A DNA stretch of 45,484 nucleotides, taken from Gryganskiella cystojenkinii (taxonomy: Eukaryota; Mortierellomycota; Mortierellomycetes; Mortierellales; Mortierellaceae). The notes under the pieces were generated by a model that worked only from the letters and a program-made list of their open reading frames with translations, made no database searches and was not told where the DNA came from. The position numbers were made by a program, and so were the translations under genes. How positions within the stretch are numbered: the stretch's first letter is position 1; every line of letters starts with the position of its first letter. Positions 22,333-32,995 of this stretch are shown in pieces. The DNA is taken from contig JAAAIG010000240.1 in the NCBI GenBank assembly GCA_015852425.1, positions 1-45,484 of the forward strand. Reading direction: 5' to 3'.

Positions 22333-23855
22333 ATGGATTCATTCTTGGAGCAGGACATGCTCGGATCGCCTCACCTGCCTCCCTCACCTGTGGTCAAACT
22401 GCAGTACAACGGCGCAGTCTACGACAACTCTATCCGGGTTTTGCCCAACACCGACAATAAGGAACTCTACAAGCTTGCCAGAAACCTCGCCAATTTCCCT
22501 GAGGATACCCCCATCACTCTCTTGAGACTCGACCGAAAGGGTGAACTCGTCAACAATCCCAGAGACCTGGTCGACGGCGAGCTGTTGGAGATCCTCGAGG
22601 GCCACCCCAATGAACGTAAGACACCGAGTAGATCGATACCCAATAAAAGGGAAAGAGGGATAATATCTCATGGTCGTGATGACTGACCTATCCCACGACG
22701 TCGCCCTTTTCCAAACATCTTTTTATATTTTTTTTTTCGTAGCCACTGTCGCTGCCCGCCAGACAGAACTCGACTCCGCGTCGCACACGCCCGCAGGATC
22801 AAATCGCAGTATTAAGGCGCAGTCCGTCAAGGGAACTCTTCAATTCTTGCACACGGTTGAGAAGCTCAAGGTACTGTTTCCGTTTGACGACCAGAGTACT
22901 TATGTACTTTTGGATCATCCTTTTTGTTTGCTAATCAACGTACTTTTCTTTTAAAAAAATCGTGCATAATAGCGCACGAAGAGAACCGGATGGGTCAACA
23001 ACGGGATCAAGCCCGCAGAGTCGATCGCTGATCACATGTACAGGATGGGCATCATGGCGCTCTTGATCGATGAGAAGACTGCCGGTGTTGACAAGGATCG
23101 CTGTATCAAGATGGCGATTGTGCACGATCTCGCTGAGAGTTTGGTGGTAAGAAATGATCATGGGCGAAACCGCTGGAGGGCCAGATCGGAAGGGCTGATA
23201 AAAGAACAAAGACAATTAACAAATACAACCGTGCCTTTTTGTTCTTGACTGCACCATAGGGTGATATCACACCATACGACGGTGTCAGTAACGAGGACAA
23301 GCATACTCAGGAGCGGGTACGTTTTGGTGGCTGCTTCCCATCTCTCCCTGTCCCCTCTGTTTTTGTCATTATGTGCCAGTCAAACAGGATAGATCTGCTC
23401 TCTAGATTCTTATACGCCGTTCCTTATTGATTTTCATTTTGTAGAATGCCATGCACCACCTTTGCCATGAGTTGTTGGGATGGACCGCTCAGGCACAGGA
23501 GATCTCGGGACTCTGGGCTGAATACGAGGCGGCCGCCACCCCCGAGGCCCTGTTGGTCAAGGACTTTGACAAGTTTGAGATGATCATGCAAGCATTGGAA
23601 TATGAGAAGTGTATGTGGTCTCCAGGGAGTGTCCACGCTTTGGTCAATACAGGAATGTGTCTTTTTCGCAAATGGAAGTGTTTCTTACGGCTATCGCTTC
23701 TCGCCTATTTCTGTTTTCTCCTACTTTTAGCTGAGGACATTACTTTGGAGGATTTCTTTGCAGGAACCCGCGGCAAGTTCAAGCACCCAATGGTCACAGC
23801 CTGGGTCAACGAGCTCGAGGCTGAGAGAGCTCAGTCCCGCGCTATCAAATCGTAA
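22333..23855 (+). CDS. HDDC2-type HD-domain phosphohydrolase with an N-terminal extension
   Basis: Six exons (22333-22615, 22743-22870, 22973-23146, 23260-23316, 23445-23610, 23731-23855) encode 310 residues. From about residue 125 the protein matches the YfbR/HDDC2 family: TGW(V)xNGI, PAESIADHMYRM with His158, the HD pair His188-Asp189 in VHDLAE, GDITPYDG, and the distal Asp in KDFDKFEM (Asp256). These residues bind the metal; characterised relatives are 5'-deoxynucleotidases. The first ~95 residues are additional: a compact, beta-rich looking segment (VVKLQYNGAVYDNSIRVLP... ITLLRLDRKGELVNNPRDLVDGELLEIL) resembling a ubiquitin-like or PB1-like fold, followed by a linker. Typical HDDC2 proteins of about 200 residues lack it. 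The frame opens at a TTG slightly upstream, but ATG 22333 is the first ATG. Confidence 0.88.
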
Positions 23856-24333
23856 CAAGGATGGACATTTGAGAGTTTTTCTTAGAAACTTTGCAATAAA
23901 TGATGTACACATAGCAAAGACTCTTTGAGAGTTGCGAGCGAGTTGCGAATGAGTTGAGGTAATTTTGTCCGCATTCACAAAAAAAAAATCCGCTCCAACG
24001 AGATCTGATGGCGCAGTAACGAAGACCCCTGCCAATCATCGACCTTGGAAAGGTCAAAGGCCACAAGACTACATGTGCGAATGCGAAACATTATTTGTTT
24101 GTTTTATTTATTTCTTGTTATTTGAACTAAAGGCGTTGGTACATATTGAAAAAGGAGAGGATAAGCAATGATACAAATGGACGAGGCTGGGGATATAAAA
24201 CCGTCTACAACAAAGGGGGGAACGAAAGTAAAAAATTATGTGCAAGAGATGAAGTGTGAGTTGATGTTGTTGCTCAGGAAAGAAAGATAAGACTGGGAAG
24301 AGATAGATGCAAGGTGAGGAGAAAGCAAAGATT
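23856..24333. other. intergenic region between convergent genes
   Basis: This holds the 3' ends of the HD-domain gene (an AATAAA lies 40 bases after its stop) and of the minus-strand bZIP gene. No coding or RNA feature is visible. Confidence 0.6.
23895..23900 (+). terminator. polyadenylation signal of the HD-domain gene
   Basis: AATAAA lies 40 bases downstream of the TAA of the HD-domain gene in AT-rich sequence, a usual position for a fungal 3'-end processing signal. Confidence 0.5.
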
Positions 24334-26871
24334 TTAAGCGTAGTGCACCTCCGAGAAGGGCAAGAACGTTTGCTTGTCCTGCGAACTTTGCAAATCAAGG
24401 TCGACCAGGCGGGCCATCATTGACTCGTAAAGCCATTCCGTCATGTTGGCATCTTCAGAGAGGGATGAGCTTGAAGAGTTCTCACTCGAACTGCTACTCA
24501 AGTTCAGACTGTACAACAACTGCGCCAAACCGGCGTCACCCTCCACATCCTCAAAGGGACTTTCGGATCGTTGTTGACGACTCGCAAGAACCTTCTGGGC
24601 CTCGACTTGCGCCCACAAGTCCTGTTGCATCTCCCACTCCAGAGCTTCACCAACTCGCTTATCGTTCTCATAATCCTGAACAGTGGCTGGCTGGAGATCG
24701 ACAGCTGATGCGAGCTGTTGTCCCTGAGCTTCTGAGAACTTGAACAGATCCATGGAGGCACCAAGGAAGGTCTGCATAAGCTCATACACGATTCCATGAA
24801 CCAGTAATGGATTCCGTTCCTCCTTGGTCAACTCTTTAGGTGTCCGCTCCACGTTCAACCAGGGGCGATCCCACATCTCATCCTCCTTGGCAAACGCGGC
24901 CTTGGGTCCAAACTGGAAGTTCTCACTCAATCGCATTTCTGGAACCAAAGTAGTGTGAACAAAGACAGGGTTCTTGTCTTTCCAAGAGTTGCCATTGACA
25001 GAGGAAGAGTTGGGCACATCCTTGTGCAAGTTTGGTGTGAAAATTGGTGAATGTGGACGAGCGGGCATGGAGAGGGTAATGTTGCTCTTTCCATTGGCGT
25101 TCAAAGCCGTGCGAGTGAGAATCGAGGCCAACAAGGACTGGTTCTCGTTCGAGAGCGCAGTCGGGGTAACAGTCTCGGTCGACTGCTGTTGCTGTTGAGC
25201 GCTTGCATTGACGATCGTGGCTTGAGCCAATTGCTGTTTCATCGACTCGAGTTCGTCCTTGAGTCGCTTGTTCTCCTCGTGGACATAGGTCACTGCCTCG
25301 CGCAATTGACGAGCCTCAGACTTGTGTTGCTCAACTTGACCCTCCAATGTACCAATATACTCTGTAACAGAAAACCAAGAAACAGGCCAAAAATATTAAT
25401 AAATTGCCATACTGTACTCGCACATTGCCGAGATGACGCCTTTTCCCATCCTAAGAGGAACCACACCAGTGTGCCCCTGTCGTCCCCTCCTACTCCTTTA
25501 TATTTTTTTCAATACTCACCCTTTCTCCTGACACGGAAATTTCTTGCCGAAATCTTGTTCCGGAGCTGCCTGCGCTCCTTGGAGGTCATCTTTTTCAGGT
25601 CAGTGGAGGAAGGAATATCATCCGTCTTGATCCCGGGTTGGGTCTTCAATCCGTGTGTCTTGCCCTCCTCCTGGATCTCCTCTTCCTCGTCTGCCATCTC
25701 TTCGTCCGAGAGTTCTTCCTCTTTGATAGTCTCCGGCTCGGGTGCGATCAGATGCTTGGTCGATTCGAGCAAACGGACCAGAGTATCCTCAATCTCTTCC
25801 CGGGTCAGCTTCCCCGTGAACAATTGTGGGATCAAGGGTGCTTGCATTTGTTGCTGCAACAAGAATTGCAGAGTGGCGGCAGACAAAGTCGTGTTTGCGG
25901 GTGAGGTCAAGGTCGCCAGAGTCGGTTCGGGTTCCTTTGCCTTTGGCGCAGCCGCAGTCGTCTTTTTGGGCGAGGTAGCCCGTTCAGTCTTTTTGGGAGA
26001 AGAGGCACGTTCGGTCTTTGCCTGTTTCCGAGAAGGTGAGGTAGGTTCTGGGCTGGGTCGCTTGGTCGAAGGTTTCGTTACCGTTGCAGCAGCAGCCTTG
26101 GACGAGTCAATCAAAACAGCGACTAAGATAATAATAATAACAATAATAAAATAAACAAAGGCGGTGGCAAGAGAAGACAGTCAGAAATGTACATCTTCAG
26201 GGCGGAGTTCACGGAGTGGCAAAGAAGGGGAGCGCAGTCGATAACAATGGAGCCATTTTCAGTCAATGAAACATACTCTGAGCAGTGGCAATAGAGCTTG
26301 AGTTGGTCGTGGTAGCGGTGGTGTTCATGTTTGCAGAAGCGATAGCAGCAACCACGGGAGGGACATCTGCTGTTGTTGCTGCTGTCGTTGTTGTTGCTGT
26401 GGAGGGCACGGCTGAAGCGGCTGTGGGCATTGGAGGAGGGGAGCTGACCAGTTGAGTCAACAATGGACTACCACAGGGTTGCTCAGAGATAGCAGGCTTT
26501 GTATCTGCTGGTTGGGCCTCTTGAAGCTTTTGTTGTTGTTGCAAAAGAAACTGCTGTTGTTGTCGGAGCTGCTCTTGCTGTTGCATATTGTGGGCGATGA
26601 GGACCTGGATGTCTTGTTCTTCTTGCTTGACCTGAACACCATCGACGTCCGCTACGGGCGTAGTCGTGGTCACTGTTGAAATAGCTGTGGTGGTCGTATC
26701 TGTAGAAAGAAGGGATTCGATCGAACCCAGAGAATCAAAGGAGCCGAGCGAGGCCGAGTTCATGTCATCGCTTAAAAAGTATGAGAATAGGTCGCTGTTG
26801 TTGGTATCTGTGGACCCGAGCAAGTCGAGGTCTAAAAAGTCACCAAATAGCGGATTGTTGGAGTCTGTCAT
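24334..26871 (-). CDS. bZIP transcription factor
   Basis: Three exons (26871-26277, 26122-25520, 25361-24334) encode 741 residues. The bZIP lies in the middle: basic region about 378-400 (SKERRQLRNKISARNFRVRRKE) and a leucine zipper to about 445. The SARNFRxRRKEYI form of the basic region belongs to a fungal bZIP group that I know mostly from uncharacterised proteins. The N-terminal third is acidic and Ser/Thr/Gln-rich (MTDSNNPLFGDFLDLDLLGS), typical of an activation domain. Before the bZIP are SPSRK and two SPKK repeats (about 227-252) and an acidic stretch (EEELSDEEMADEEEE). The exon 2/3 junction falls inside the bZIP between the basic region and the zipper. Targets and signals are not inferable. 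The frame is open upstream of 26871 but the first credible ATG is used. Confidence 0.9.
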
Positions 26872-27802
26872 GATTGCGCGCGAAGTGCGGAATGTGTATG
26901 TGAATGTGATTTCTGCAGGAGACTGCGAGGGGAGAGAGGCAGGAGGGAATGTATCAATGAGAATGTAGTGGTGATGGAGGGATTTGGGATGAGAGTGAAT
27001 GAAGAAAAGAAAAGAGAGAAAGAATGATGGAAAGGAAAGAAAGCGAGAAATAAACCTGCTGACAAAAAATAGAAACAATATAAAAATCATGCGCGGGGCA
27101 GGGTCATTCTTGCCTTGGCACACAAGGTTCATCAAAACAATAACCGACACCTGGACATTGGGGCGCAGGCCACGGGATCTCTTTTCTCTTTTCTTTCGTG
27201 AACACTGTCCCCACGGTGCCCTGATCACCATCCTTCCTATGATCCAGAGGGCAGGAAGGGGAAAAAATGACAGGAATATTCGAGCTTTTACTTCTTTAGA
27301 CCTTTGCATTTCAGGGACAAATACCAAAAACCGACACATTTTTATTGATTCTTCGCTTGGACTGTGCCACCTCTTTCTTCTTGGTGAATTGAAGGTCTTT
27401 CTATTGCTCTGAACAAATAGAAAGACACCTTTCGATTGCTCCATGATGACATCTTTCTCTGACTTCACCCCCAATCTTTTCTGATGCACAAGGTTCGGCA
27501 CCATCCGCAGCCCTGTTCTGTGGGAGCCCGCCTCTTTTTTTTTGGCGATTTAGAAACGACTAGAACGACCGTCACAAATAAAAAAGCTTACGCGTCCCTT
27601 GAACCATTGGGCCGGTTTTTAAGGGTTCCACGCCACCAAAATTATTAAATTTCTCCATAAAAGAATTTCAGGGCCATCTCGATCTGTCAATTTTTTTTCA
27701 CCATTATTTTGATGAAATTACTAACAGTAGGCACACTACCAAAACGCCTCTCATGCTGATGGACAGGTTCTTCCGACCATTGTTGGTCTTGGTTGATGCC
27801 GG
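26872..27802. other. intergenic region upstream of the bZIP gene
   Basis: This is the promoter side of the minus-strand bZIP gene and the 3' flank of the decayed Cys-rich gene. It is purine-rich next to the bZIP start (26990-27060). The minus-strand frame of the bZIP gene stays open to 27504, but it lacks an upstream ATG context and reads as low-quality sequence. No other feature is visible. Confidence 0.55.
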
Positions 27803-28466
27803 CTATTCAGTACAGAAGTAGAGCTTGGTGGTGTCGGTACCATGGCCGAAGTGAGACTCGGGTGATAAACTGGTCCACTGCCACCAAGAGTACAGCCGGA
27901 ACTTGGTGGAATGACTGTCGCGCAACCACTCACACTCGAACCCAACGAATACTCTTGAACACAGACCTCACAGTTGTTCGCACCTGTGCAGGCCGCAGAT
28001 TGGTCTCCGGCCATGCACTCGAAGCGGAAATTGACACAAGTCGGGGAAAATTGACAAGATTCAAGGACGTCCAGGCGTGTGTAACAGACAAAATTGGAGA
28101 ACCCATCATCGTCGAGACATTCGCCTTTAGAAAAGAAGAGAGAATCAGAGGACAGCAGGGTAAAGATCTCGAGTTGATGAGGGTCCCCTCTTGATAGCAT
28201 TGGGTGGCGGTTTTGGCTGGCCGTTTGCGGACGGCTTTGGCAAAATAAAATCCGCTCTTTGTTTGCCTGCACATTTGGACGGGATGGCCCTGGCTCGTTC
28301 CTAGCTCTTCTTGAAAATTTACAGGCCACAGATGTCGCAGAAACAAGAGCCTTGGCCTTCGTAAGAAGAAGAGTGGCCTGTAATTTCCAGTAGAGCTGGG
28401 AACGAGTCTACGGGATGTCCGTCAAAAGCTGTCCTTGCACCACCCAGAAGAATCGACTTTTGCCAT
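27803..28466 (-). pseudogene. decayed gene for a small Cys-rich protein
   Basis: Reading the minus strand, blocks of Cys-rich sequence recur in different frames: WCKDS, GQGSCFCDICGL, TATQCYQEGTLINS, GECLDDDGFSNFVCYTRLD, ESCQFSPTCVNFRFEC, CTGANNCEVCVQEYS and LYFCTE before a TAG at 27803-27805. Two intervals look like real introns of 56 nt each with matching borders (28322-28267, GTAAAT...GCAG; 27933-27878, GTGAGT...GCAG). Against a working gene, an in-frame TGA at 28422-28424 is avoided only by a one-base shift, the intron expected before GECLDD has an acceptor near 28124 but no GT donor, and there is no signal-peptide exon. An ATG exists at 28466. The Cys spacing suggests a secreted protein. 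If splicing differs from my reading it could still be functional. Confidence 0.5.
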
Positions 28467-28544
28467 CAACCCGTCTGTCGTTCCAGACGCTTTAATTTGG
28501 TATATTTAACCACCAAAAAGATTAATCTGCATTTTTGGGAAATA

Positions 28545-31538
28545 TCAAAAATAATTTTGATCACGAGCATGTCTGTGCATGAGACTACTACTCCGAACCA
28601 GTGCATGGACTGTTGGGTGTGTGGCCATGATCTGCGTGCTCATCGTTCCTATCCTCTGAGTGTTGTGGTTGCTCACCACATTCGGGATAGCAAGGAACCC
28701 TTGCTGCTGTTGACGCTGCTGTTGCGGGTAAGATTGCGGATAATGTTGAGCAGATTGCTGAGGAGACTGTTTAGGAGACTGTTGAGGAGACTGTCGAGGA
28801 TATTGAGTGGAAGGTCGCGACTGACTTGAAACACTTCCCATGGTCGAACTTCGAGGCGGGATGATTGGTCGAGAGGTTAGTCCAGACGAAGAAGAAGATC
28901 TTACAGCCAAAGCAGACAGAGACGGTGATGAGATGGAGGGTCTCGGCTCTCTGAGGGCACCACCACCACCGTCATTGTGCGACGGCGTTTGAAGGGATAT
29001 GCCTCCATGCGGGCGACAGGAGTAATCTTGTCTCTCCATTGGAGGTTGGTAAGAGATTGGTGGCATGGGTGGCTGTAAAAGTTGTGAGTGTTGTTGCAAC
29101 TGCACTGATGATGAGGTCGTACCCTGTGTGGGAGTCCTTGATCGTGGATCCGAGACACTGCGATGACGCTGACGTTTGGAATCCGACGAGGAGGATGAGG
29201 ATGATGGTCCCGAGAGTCCAAAGGACGGATGTAGGGTCCCAAACTTCGACGTGAACCCTCCCGAAGGCATGAACACCACAGGTCGACTCGTTGTCGTCGC
29301 CGGTGCAGGAGAGGAGGAAAGGAGAGGCGGTTGTACAAAGGAGGATGTTCGGGAAAGAAATTTTTGTGCTGTAGCTCCCAAGAACCCACCAGATCCACCA
29401 CTCATTTCGTTGTTGTTGTTTCCCTTGTATATTGCTTTGGATGAGGAAGGTGATGCAGTTAGGGCTGTAGTTGATGGTTGAGATGGAACCAAGACCGGCT
29501 CGGATCCATAAAGCTGTGTCTCGTCTGCACGAGCATGCCAGGGCGTCAAGGTCAATCGCAAGGTCATGTATCGAATTCCGGCCGGATGGACTTCAAAGGG
29601 AGCACCGGAGGCGGCAGAGGGGTCAAAGTCACTTAGATCACACTCACCATTGAACTCGATCGCAGAATCCGAGAACGCGACCGAAGTCGGCGACAGACAC
29701 TGCGGGGAAGGTAAGGAGGGATCACTGGATTGAAATCCCTCCTTGAGCATCTCTTCGAATCGCTCATCCGCAGACATGCAGGTGCGGATCATGAGTCTTG
29801 CCTTGGGACAGTTGTAGGACTGGGTTCGAGAACAGGTATACGTTGTCAATGCTGATGGCGATGGGGCTGCGAGCCGGGTCGTGATCGACTGAGGAGCATT
29901 TGTTGGTGGGGTGGTCGTAGCAGTCTTGATCGCAAACGACGGCGAGGGCAGCAACCCCTTTAAATCGAGATTGGTGGAGCAAAAGGGAGTTGCCGTGGTC
30001 GTTACCGTTTCATATTCTTGAGAGGAATGAGAGGAGTTCCAAGAAGGAGCAGAAAGTACCTCCTGTTCTAGCGCCCCTCCGGTTTCGAATGATGGAAATG
30101 AATGAGAGAGTCCAAGACCATAAATTGCAGTCCGATGCTTTCTCCGCACATCGGCAGAACGACGAAGATCACCACCACCACCGGATGATGGTTGGCTGTT
30201 GCTCTCGCTGTTTAACCCGCGGAGACTCCTCTGTCGCTGCAGTGCTCGTCCGTCAGAGAGATGATGATGAGTGTTTAAAAACTGAACTGAGGCACGCATG
30301 AACCCGATCTCTGCATCTTTTTCGTCGTCATGAGCAGTCGTGATACGGGCTTTGTCTGGTGGGGCGAAGAGGTTCATCTGGAAAGTCGGTTCCTCGGGGA
30401 TCAGGTTCGCCTTGGTGTCTGGATCACTTTCTTTGAGGTGCTCTGAGGAGGACGAAGCAGGGGTGGTCGCACCGCGCATCAAACCGAGATGAGCGATCTC
30501 CTCTGTGGTGATGGTGACAGTGACAGTGGTGGCACTGTTGAGTGAGCCATTGGTGTGGCTGTTTTGGTCGTCATTGCTATTGTCGATTGGCGACATGGAC
30601 CGTGAAATGGGGCTCGTCAGTTGCACGATGGAAGAGAGGGAGGAGGGACAAGGTCTGAACTCATCGTCGTCATCGTCATTGTTGTCTTCATTGTCGGTAT
30701 CATATTGAAAGGGCGTACGACTAGGTACGAGAATCGGATGTGGGAGTCCACAAGGAACTCCGTGAAGGATGCTTAGCGTGGATTTCGTCGAGTCCACAGA
30801 CATGGATCTACGACTGTGGCTGAAGATGCTGTTGCCATTACTGTTGATGCTTAATGGGGATTCACCCGCGTCTCCTATAGATCCGCCACTGCCCATATCT
30901 CCTCGCAAGGCCTCCGAAGAGGAAAACCGAGATCGTGAGAGGAGTTCAGGGGAAGGTCGATAGACACCTCTCTCGAGTTTGACCAAAGGGGTGAGCGTGC
31001 ATCGTGTCCAAGTCGAGATTGTGGGCGAAGTCGGAGGTGATTGCGAGTCGGGTGGTGAGGGTGGTGGGGAAATAAGTCCCTCGCTGGACGTAATGGTCTT
31101 AGGTGGGGAACACGCGAAAGAAGATCGTGGATAATTTTCAGCATTTGGGTATCCGGTCAACAGGAATGGTTTCGGATGTGGGTGTACCGGTAGTGGACCA
31201 ACAGAGAGGAGTGCAGCTTGCCAATGCTGATGTTGCTGACCACTCTTGCTGTTGTTGTTAAGCGAAAATGACTTCTCGTTTGGATTTGGGCTTGCGGAGA
31301 TATCACGTTGCCTACGCCAGAGTTTCTTGATTGCCCCTGCGGCAGCGGAAGCTGTCCCAGTAGCTACTGAAAGCCGAGAGATGGACGAAGAAGACGAAGG
31401 GTAAGGATGTGCAGCAGTGGCGAAGGTGAGATGGGCATTTGAAGGAGACGTGGATCGAAATGCGTGCTGATCTTGACTGCTCGTATTTTGAGAGGAGGAC
31501 GGAGTTGACCAGTAGGTTGGATCCGAAGACAATGACAT
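28545..31538 (-). CDS. 997-residue Ser/Pro-rich hypothetical protein
   Basis: One coding exon encodes 997 residues, mostly Ser-, Pro- and Gln-rich and probably disordered. A few blocks look constrained: AAGAIKKLWRRQRD near the N-terminus, TRCTLTPLVKLERGVYRPSPELLSRSRF, RLMIRTCMSADERFEEMLKEGF, and FEVHPAGIRYMTLRLTLTPWHARADE. The C-terminal 150 residues are Ser/Pro/Gln repeats such as PRQSPQQSPKQSPQQS. I do not recognise the family. The start ATG at 31538 follows a typical acceptor (TTGTTGCAG), and a donor GTAAAA at 31646 suggests an intron in the 5' leader. An in-frame ATG at 31574 would then be intronic. Confidence 0.7.
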   Translation of the reverse strand: MSLSSDPTYWSTPSSSQNTSSQDQHAFRSTSPSNAHLTFATAAHPYPSSSSSISRLSVATGTASAAAGAIKKLWRRQRDISASPNPNEKSFSLNNNSKSGQQHQHWQAALLSVGPLPVHPHPKPFLLTGYPNAENYPRSSFACSPPKTITSSEGLISPPPSPPDSQSPPTSPTISTWTRCTLTPLVKLERGVYRPSPELLSRSRFSSSEALRGDMGSGGSIGDAGESPLSINSNGNSIFSHSRRSMSVDSTKSTLSILHGVPCGLPHPILVPSRTPFQYDTDNEDNNDDDDDEFRPCPSSLSSIVQLTSPISRSMSPIDNSNDDQNSHTNGSLNSATTVTVTITTEEIAHLGLMRGATTPASSSSEHLKESDPDTKANLIPEEPTFQMNLFAPPDKARITTAHDDEKDAEIGFMRASVQFLNTHHHLSDGRALQRQRSLRGLNSESNSQPSSGGGGDLRRSADVRRKHRTAIYGLGLSHSFPSFETGGALEQEVLSAPSWNSSHSSQEYETVTTTATPFCSTNLDLKGLLPSPSFAIKTATTTPPTNAPQSITTRLAAPSPSALTTYTCSRTQSYNCPKARLMIRTCMSADERFEEMLKEGFQSSDPSLPSPQCLSPTSVAFSDSAIEFNGECDLSDFDPSAASGAPFEVHPAGIRYMTLRLTLTPWHARADETQLYGSEPVLVPSQPSTTALTASPSSSKAIYKGNNNNEMSGGSGGFLGATAQKFLSRTSSFVQPPLLSSSPAPATTTSRPVVFMPSGGFTSKFGTLHPSFGLSGPSSSSSSSDSKRQRHRSVSDPRSRTPTQGTTSSSVQLQQHSQLLQPPMPPISYQPPMERQDYSCRPHGGISLQTPSHNDGGGGALREPRPSISSPSLSALAVRSSSSSGLTSRPIIPPRSSTMGSVSSQSRPSTQYPRQSPQQSPKQSPQQSAQHYPQSYPQQQRQQQQGFLAIPNVVSNHNTQRIGTMSTQIMATHPTVHALVRSSSLMHRHARDQNYF

Positions 31539-31539
31539 G

Positions 31540-31646
31540 CTGCAACAATACAATAAAAAATAAAATCGGGTCATTCAGCAATGCTTTCCTTAACTCGAAA
31601 GATTTTTTTTTTTTTTTGACAGATTAGGCTATTACGAGTATTTTAC
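31540..31646 (-). other. probable 5'-leader intron
   Basis: On the minus strand, CCAG|GTAAAA at 31646 and TTGTTGCAG ending at 31540 border a 107-nt AT-rich interval that contains a poly(A) run. The acceptor ends one base before the chosen start codon at 31538. Removing it places the ATG directly behind a purine- and pyrimidine-mixed leader. Confidence 0.5.
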
Positions 31647-32995
31647 CTGGTAAAGAGGAAGGGAATGCAATGCAAGGTGTAGAAACAGAGAAAAGATAGA
31701 AGGAGAGTTCTACTGTGGGTGAAAGTTCCGTTGAGTTGAGGATAAAGATTGATTGCTCGCACAACAAACAATAGCGAATGAAGATTGAAGTTATCAAAGA
31801 AAGAAAAAAATGAAAGAAAAAAGAAAGGAAATACAGAACGGGTGAAGGGGAACTAAAGCGACGACCTTAAAAAAAAAGGGTGTGTCAAGGGTCCGCTTTG
31901 TCGTAAAAACAGAAAATATAAAAACAGGTTAAAGATATCATTACGATATGAACGACGGACGAAAGAGTTGCACATCTGCATTGTTCAAATCTTCACTTTT
32001 GACTGCCTTTTCGAACGACCATCTTTTCGTTCCGTGGCTTTGCCCCTCGTATCTGTTTCTCTCCTCGCCCCTTGACTTCAACATTTCGTGAAAAAATCGC
32101 CGCAAGGCCGCCCTCATCTATTTTTTTTTACCGTGGGTGTGTTTATTATTATCTTCTCCTTGTCATCCACTCTCTTCACACATGTCATTTGCATGTATCT
32201 TCTTTTTTGTTTCCCTTTCCGTGTTCTCGTCCAGTGGCATGGTTGACAATATAACCTTTTGATGAGCAGAGAAAGGGACTTTTGAAGGCTGGGCTTACCG
32301 TTCAATTTCTGATATTTCACTTTTATGAACAAATACTGCAGAATCGGTGATCGATCATGACTTCCTCCAAACTATTGAGATTGGATAGAAAAAAATCTTT
32401 GTGGGTAGGGCATCCGATCATGGGCTCCTCAATTTATCATTCTTCTTGCAAGTTGCAAGTTCCCCTCCCTTACGTGAACGTCTTTTTTTACCCCGTGTTT
32501 TAGGTGTGTGGACGTTTTAAAAAAAGTAAAAATGGGATCGACTTGTTATTTCTTTTCTCGTAAGGATTTTGATTAAGCACTAAAGATTGAAACCAATATG
32601 GCTCGAATGAACGGAGGAGGCGATTGCGATCTTTATGCAAGCAAATAGCAATAATAAAATTTACCGTTGGGAGATCGTTAACGGCCAAGTGACTCAGAAG
32701 GAGCGAACTCTATCATCAATTCCTGAGCAACCACTGTGTAATTTTCATGAGAGGCTTGCTAATCATTGTCATTTTATTGGCATCGAACCCTTCTTTTTTT
32801 TTGTTTTTGGGGTGGTCCGTCTGTTTTCAAATTATTGGTTTTTTAATTTAATAAAGGGAACCATCAACAAAAGGAAAAGCAATATCTTCTTTGATTTTTC
32901 TACTTTTCATAGTCTCACTTTCGCTCTCTTCGCACCCCCTTTCTGCTCCCTTTTGCCACCTTTTTTGTTTGGACGACTAATTTTTCTCCTTTTTT
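31647..32995. other. 1.3-kb intergenic region
   Basis: This spans the promoter of the Ser/Pro-rich protein gene and the 3' flank of the monooxygenase gene. It is rich in A and T runs. A single GTTCAAATC near 31983 resembles a tRNA B box, but no cloverleaf or A box can be drawn around it. I see no gene, repeat or element. Confidence 0.55.

Noticed and set aside
25051..26154. A 367-codon plus-strand open frame
   Set aside because: It is antisense to bZIP exons and runs through two introns of that gene; composition is a mirror of the sense codons and there is no independent domain.
26263..27504. Upstream in-frame extension of the bZIP gene by about 210 codons
   Set aside because: The extension opens without an ATG in good context, has the composition of leader DNA, and the acidic start at 26871 is typical for such factors.
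31970..32000. tRNA-like B box (GTTCAAATC)
   Set aside because: No A box at the right distance and no acceptor or anticodon stems can be drawn.
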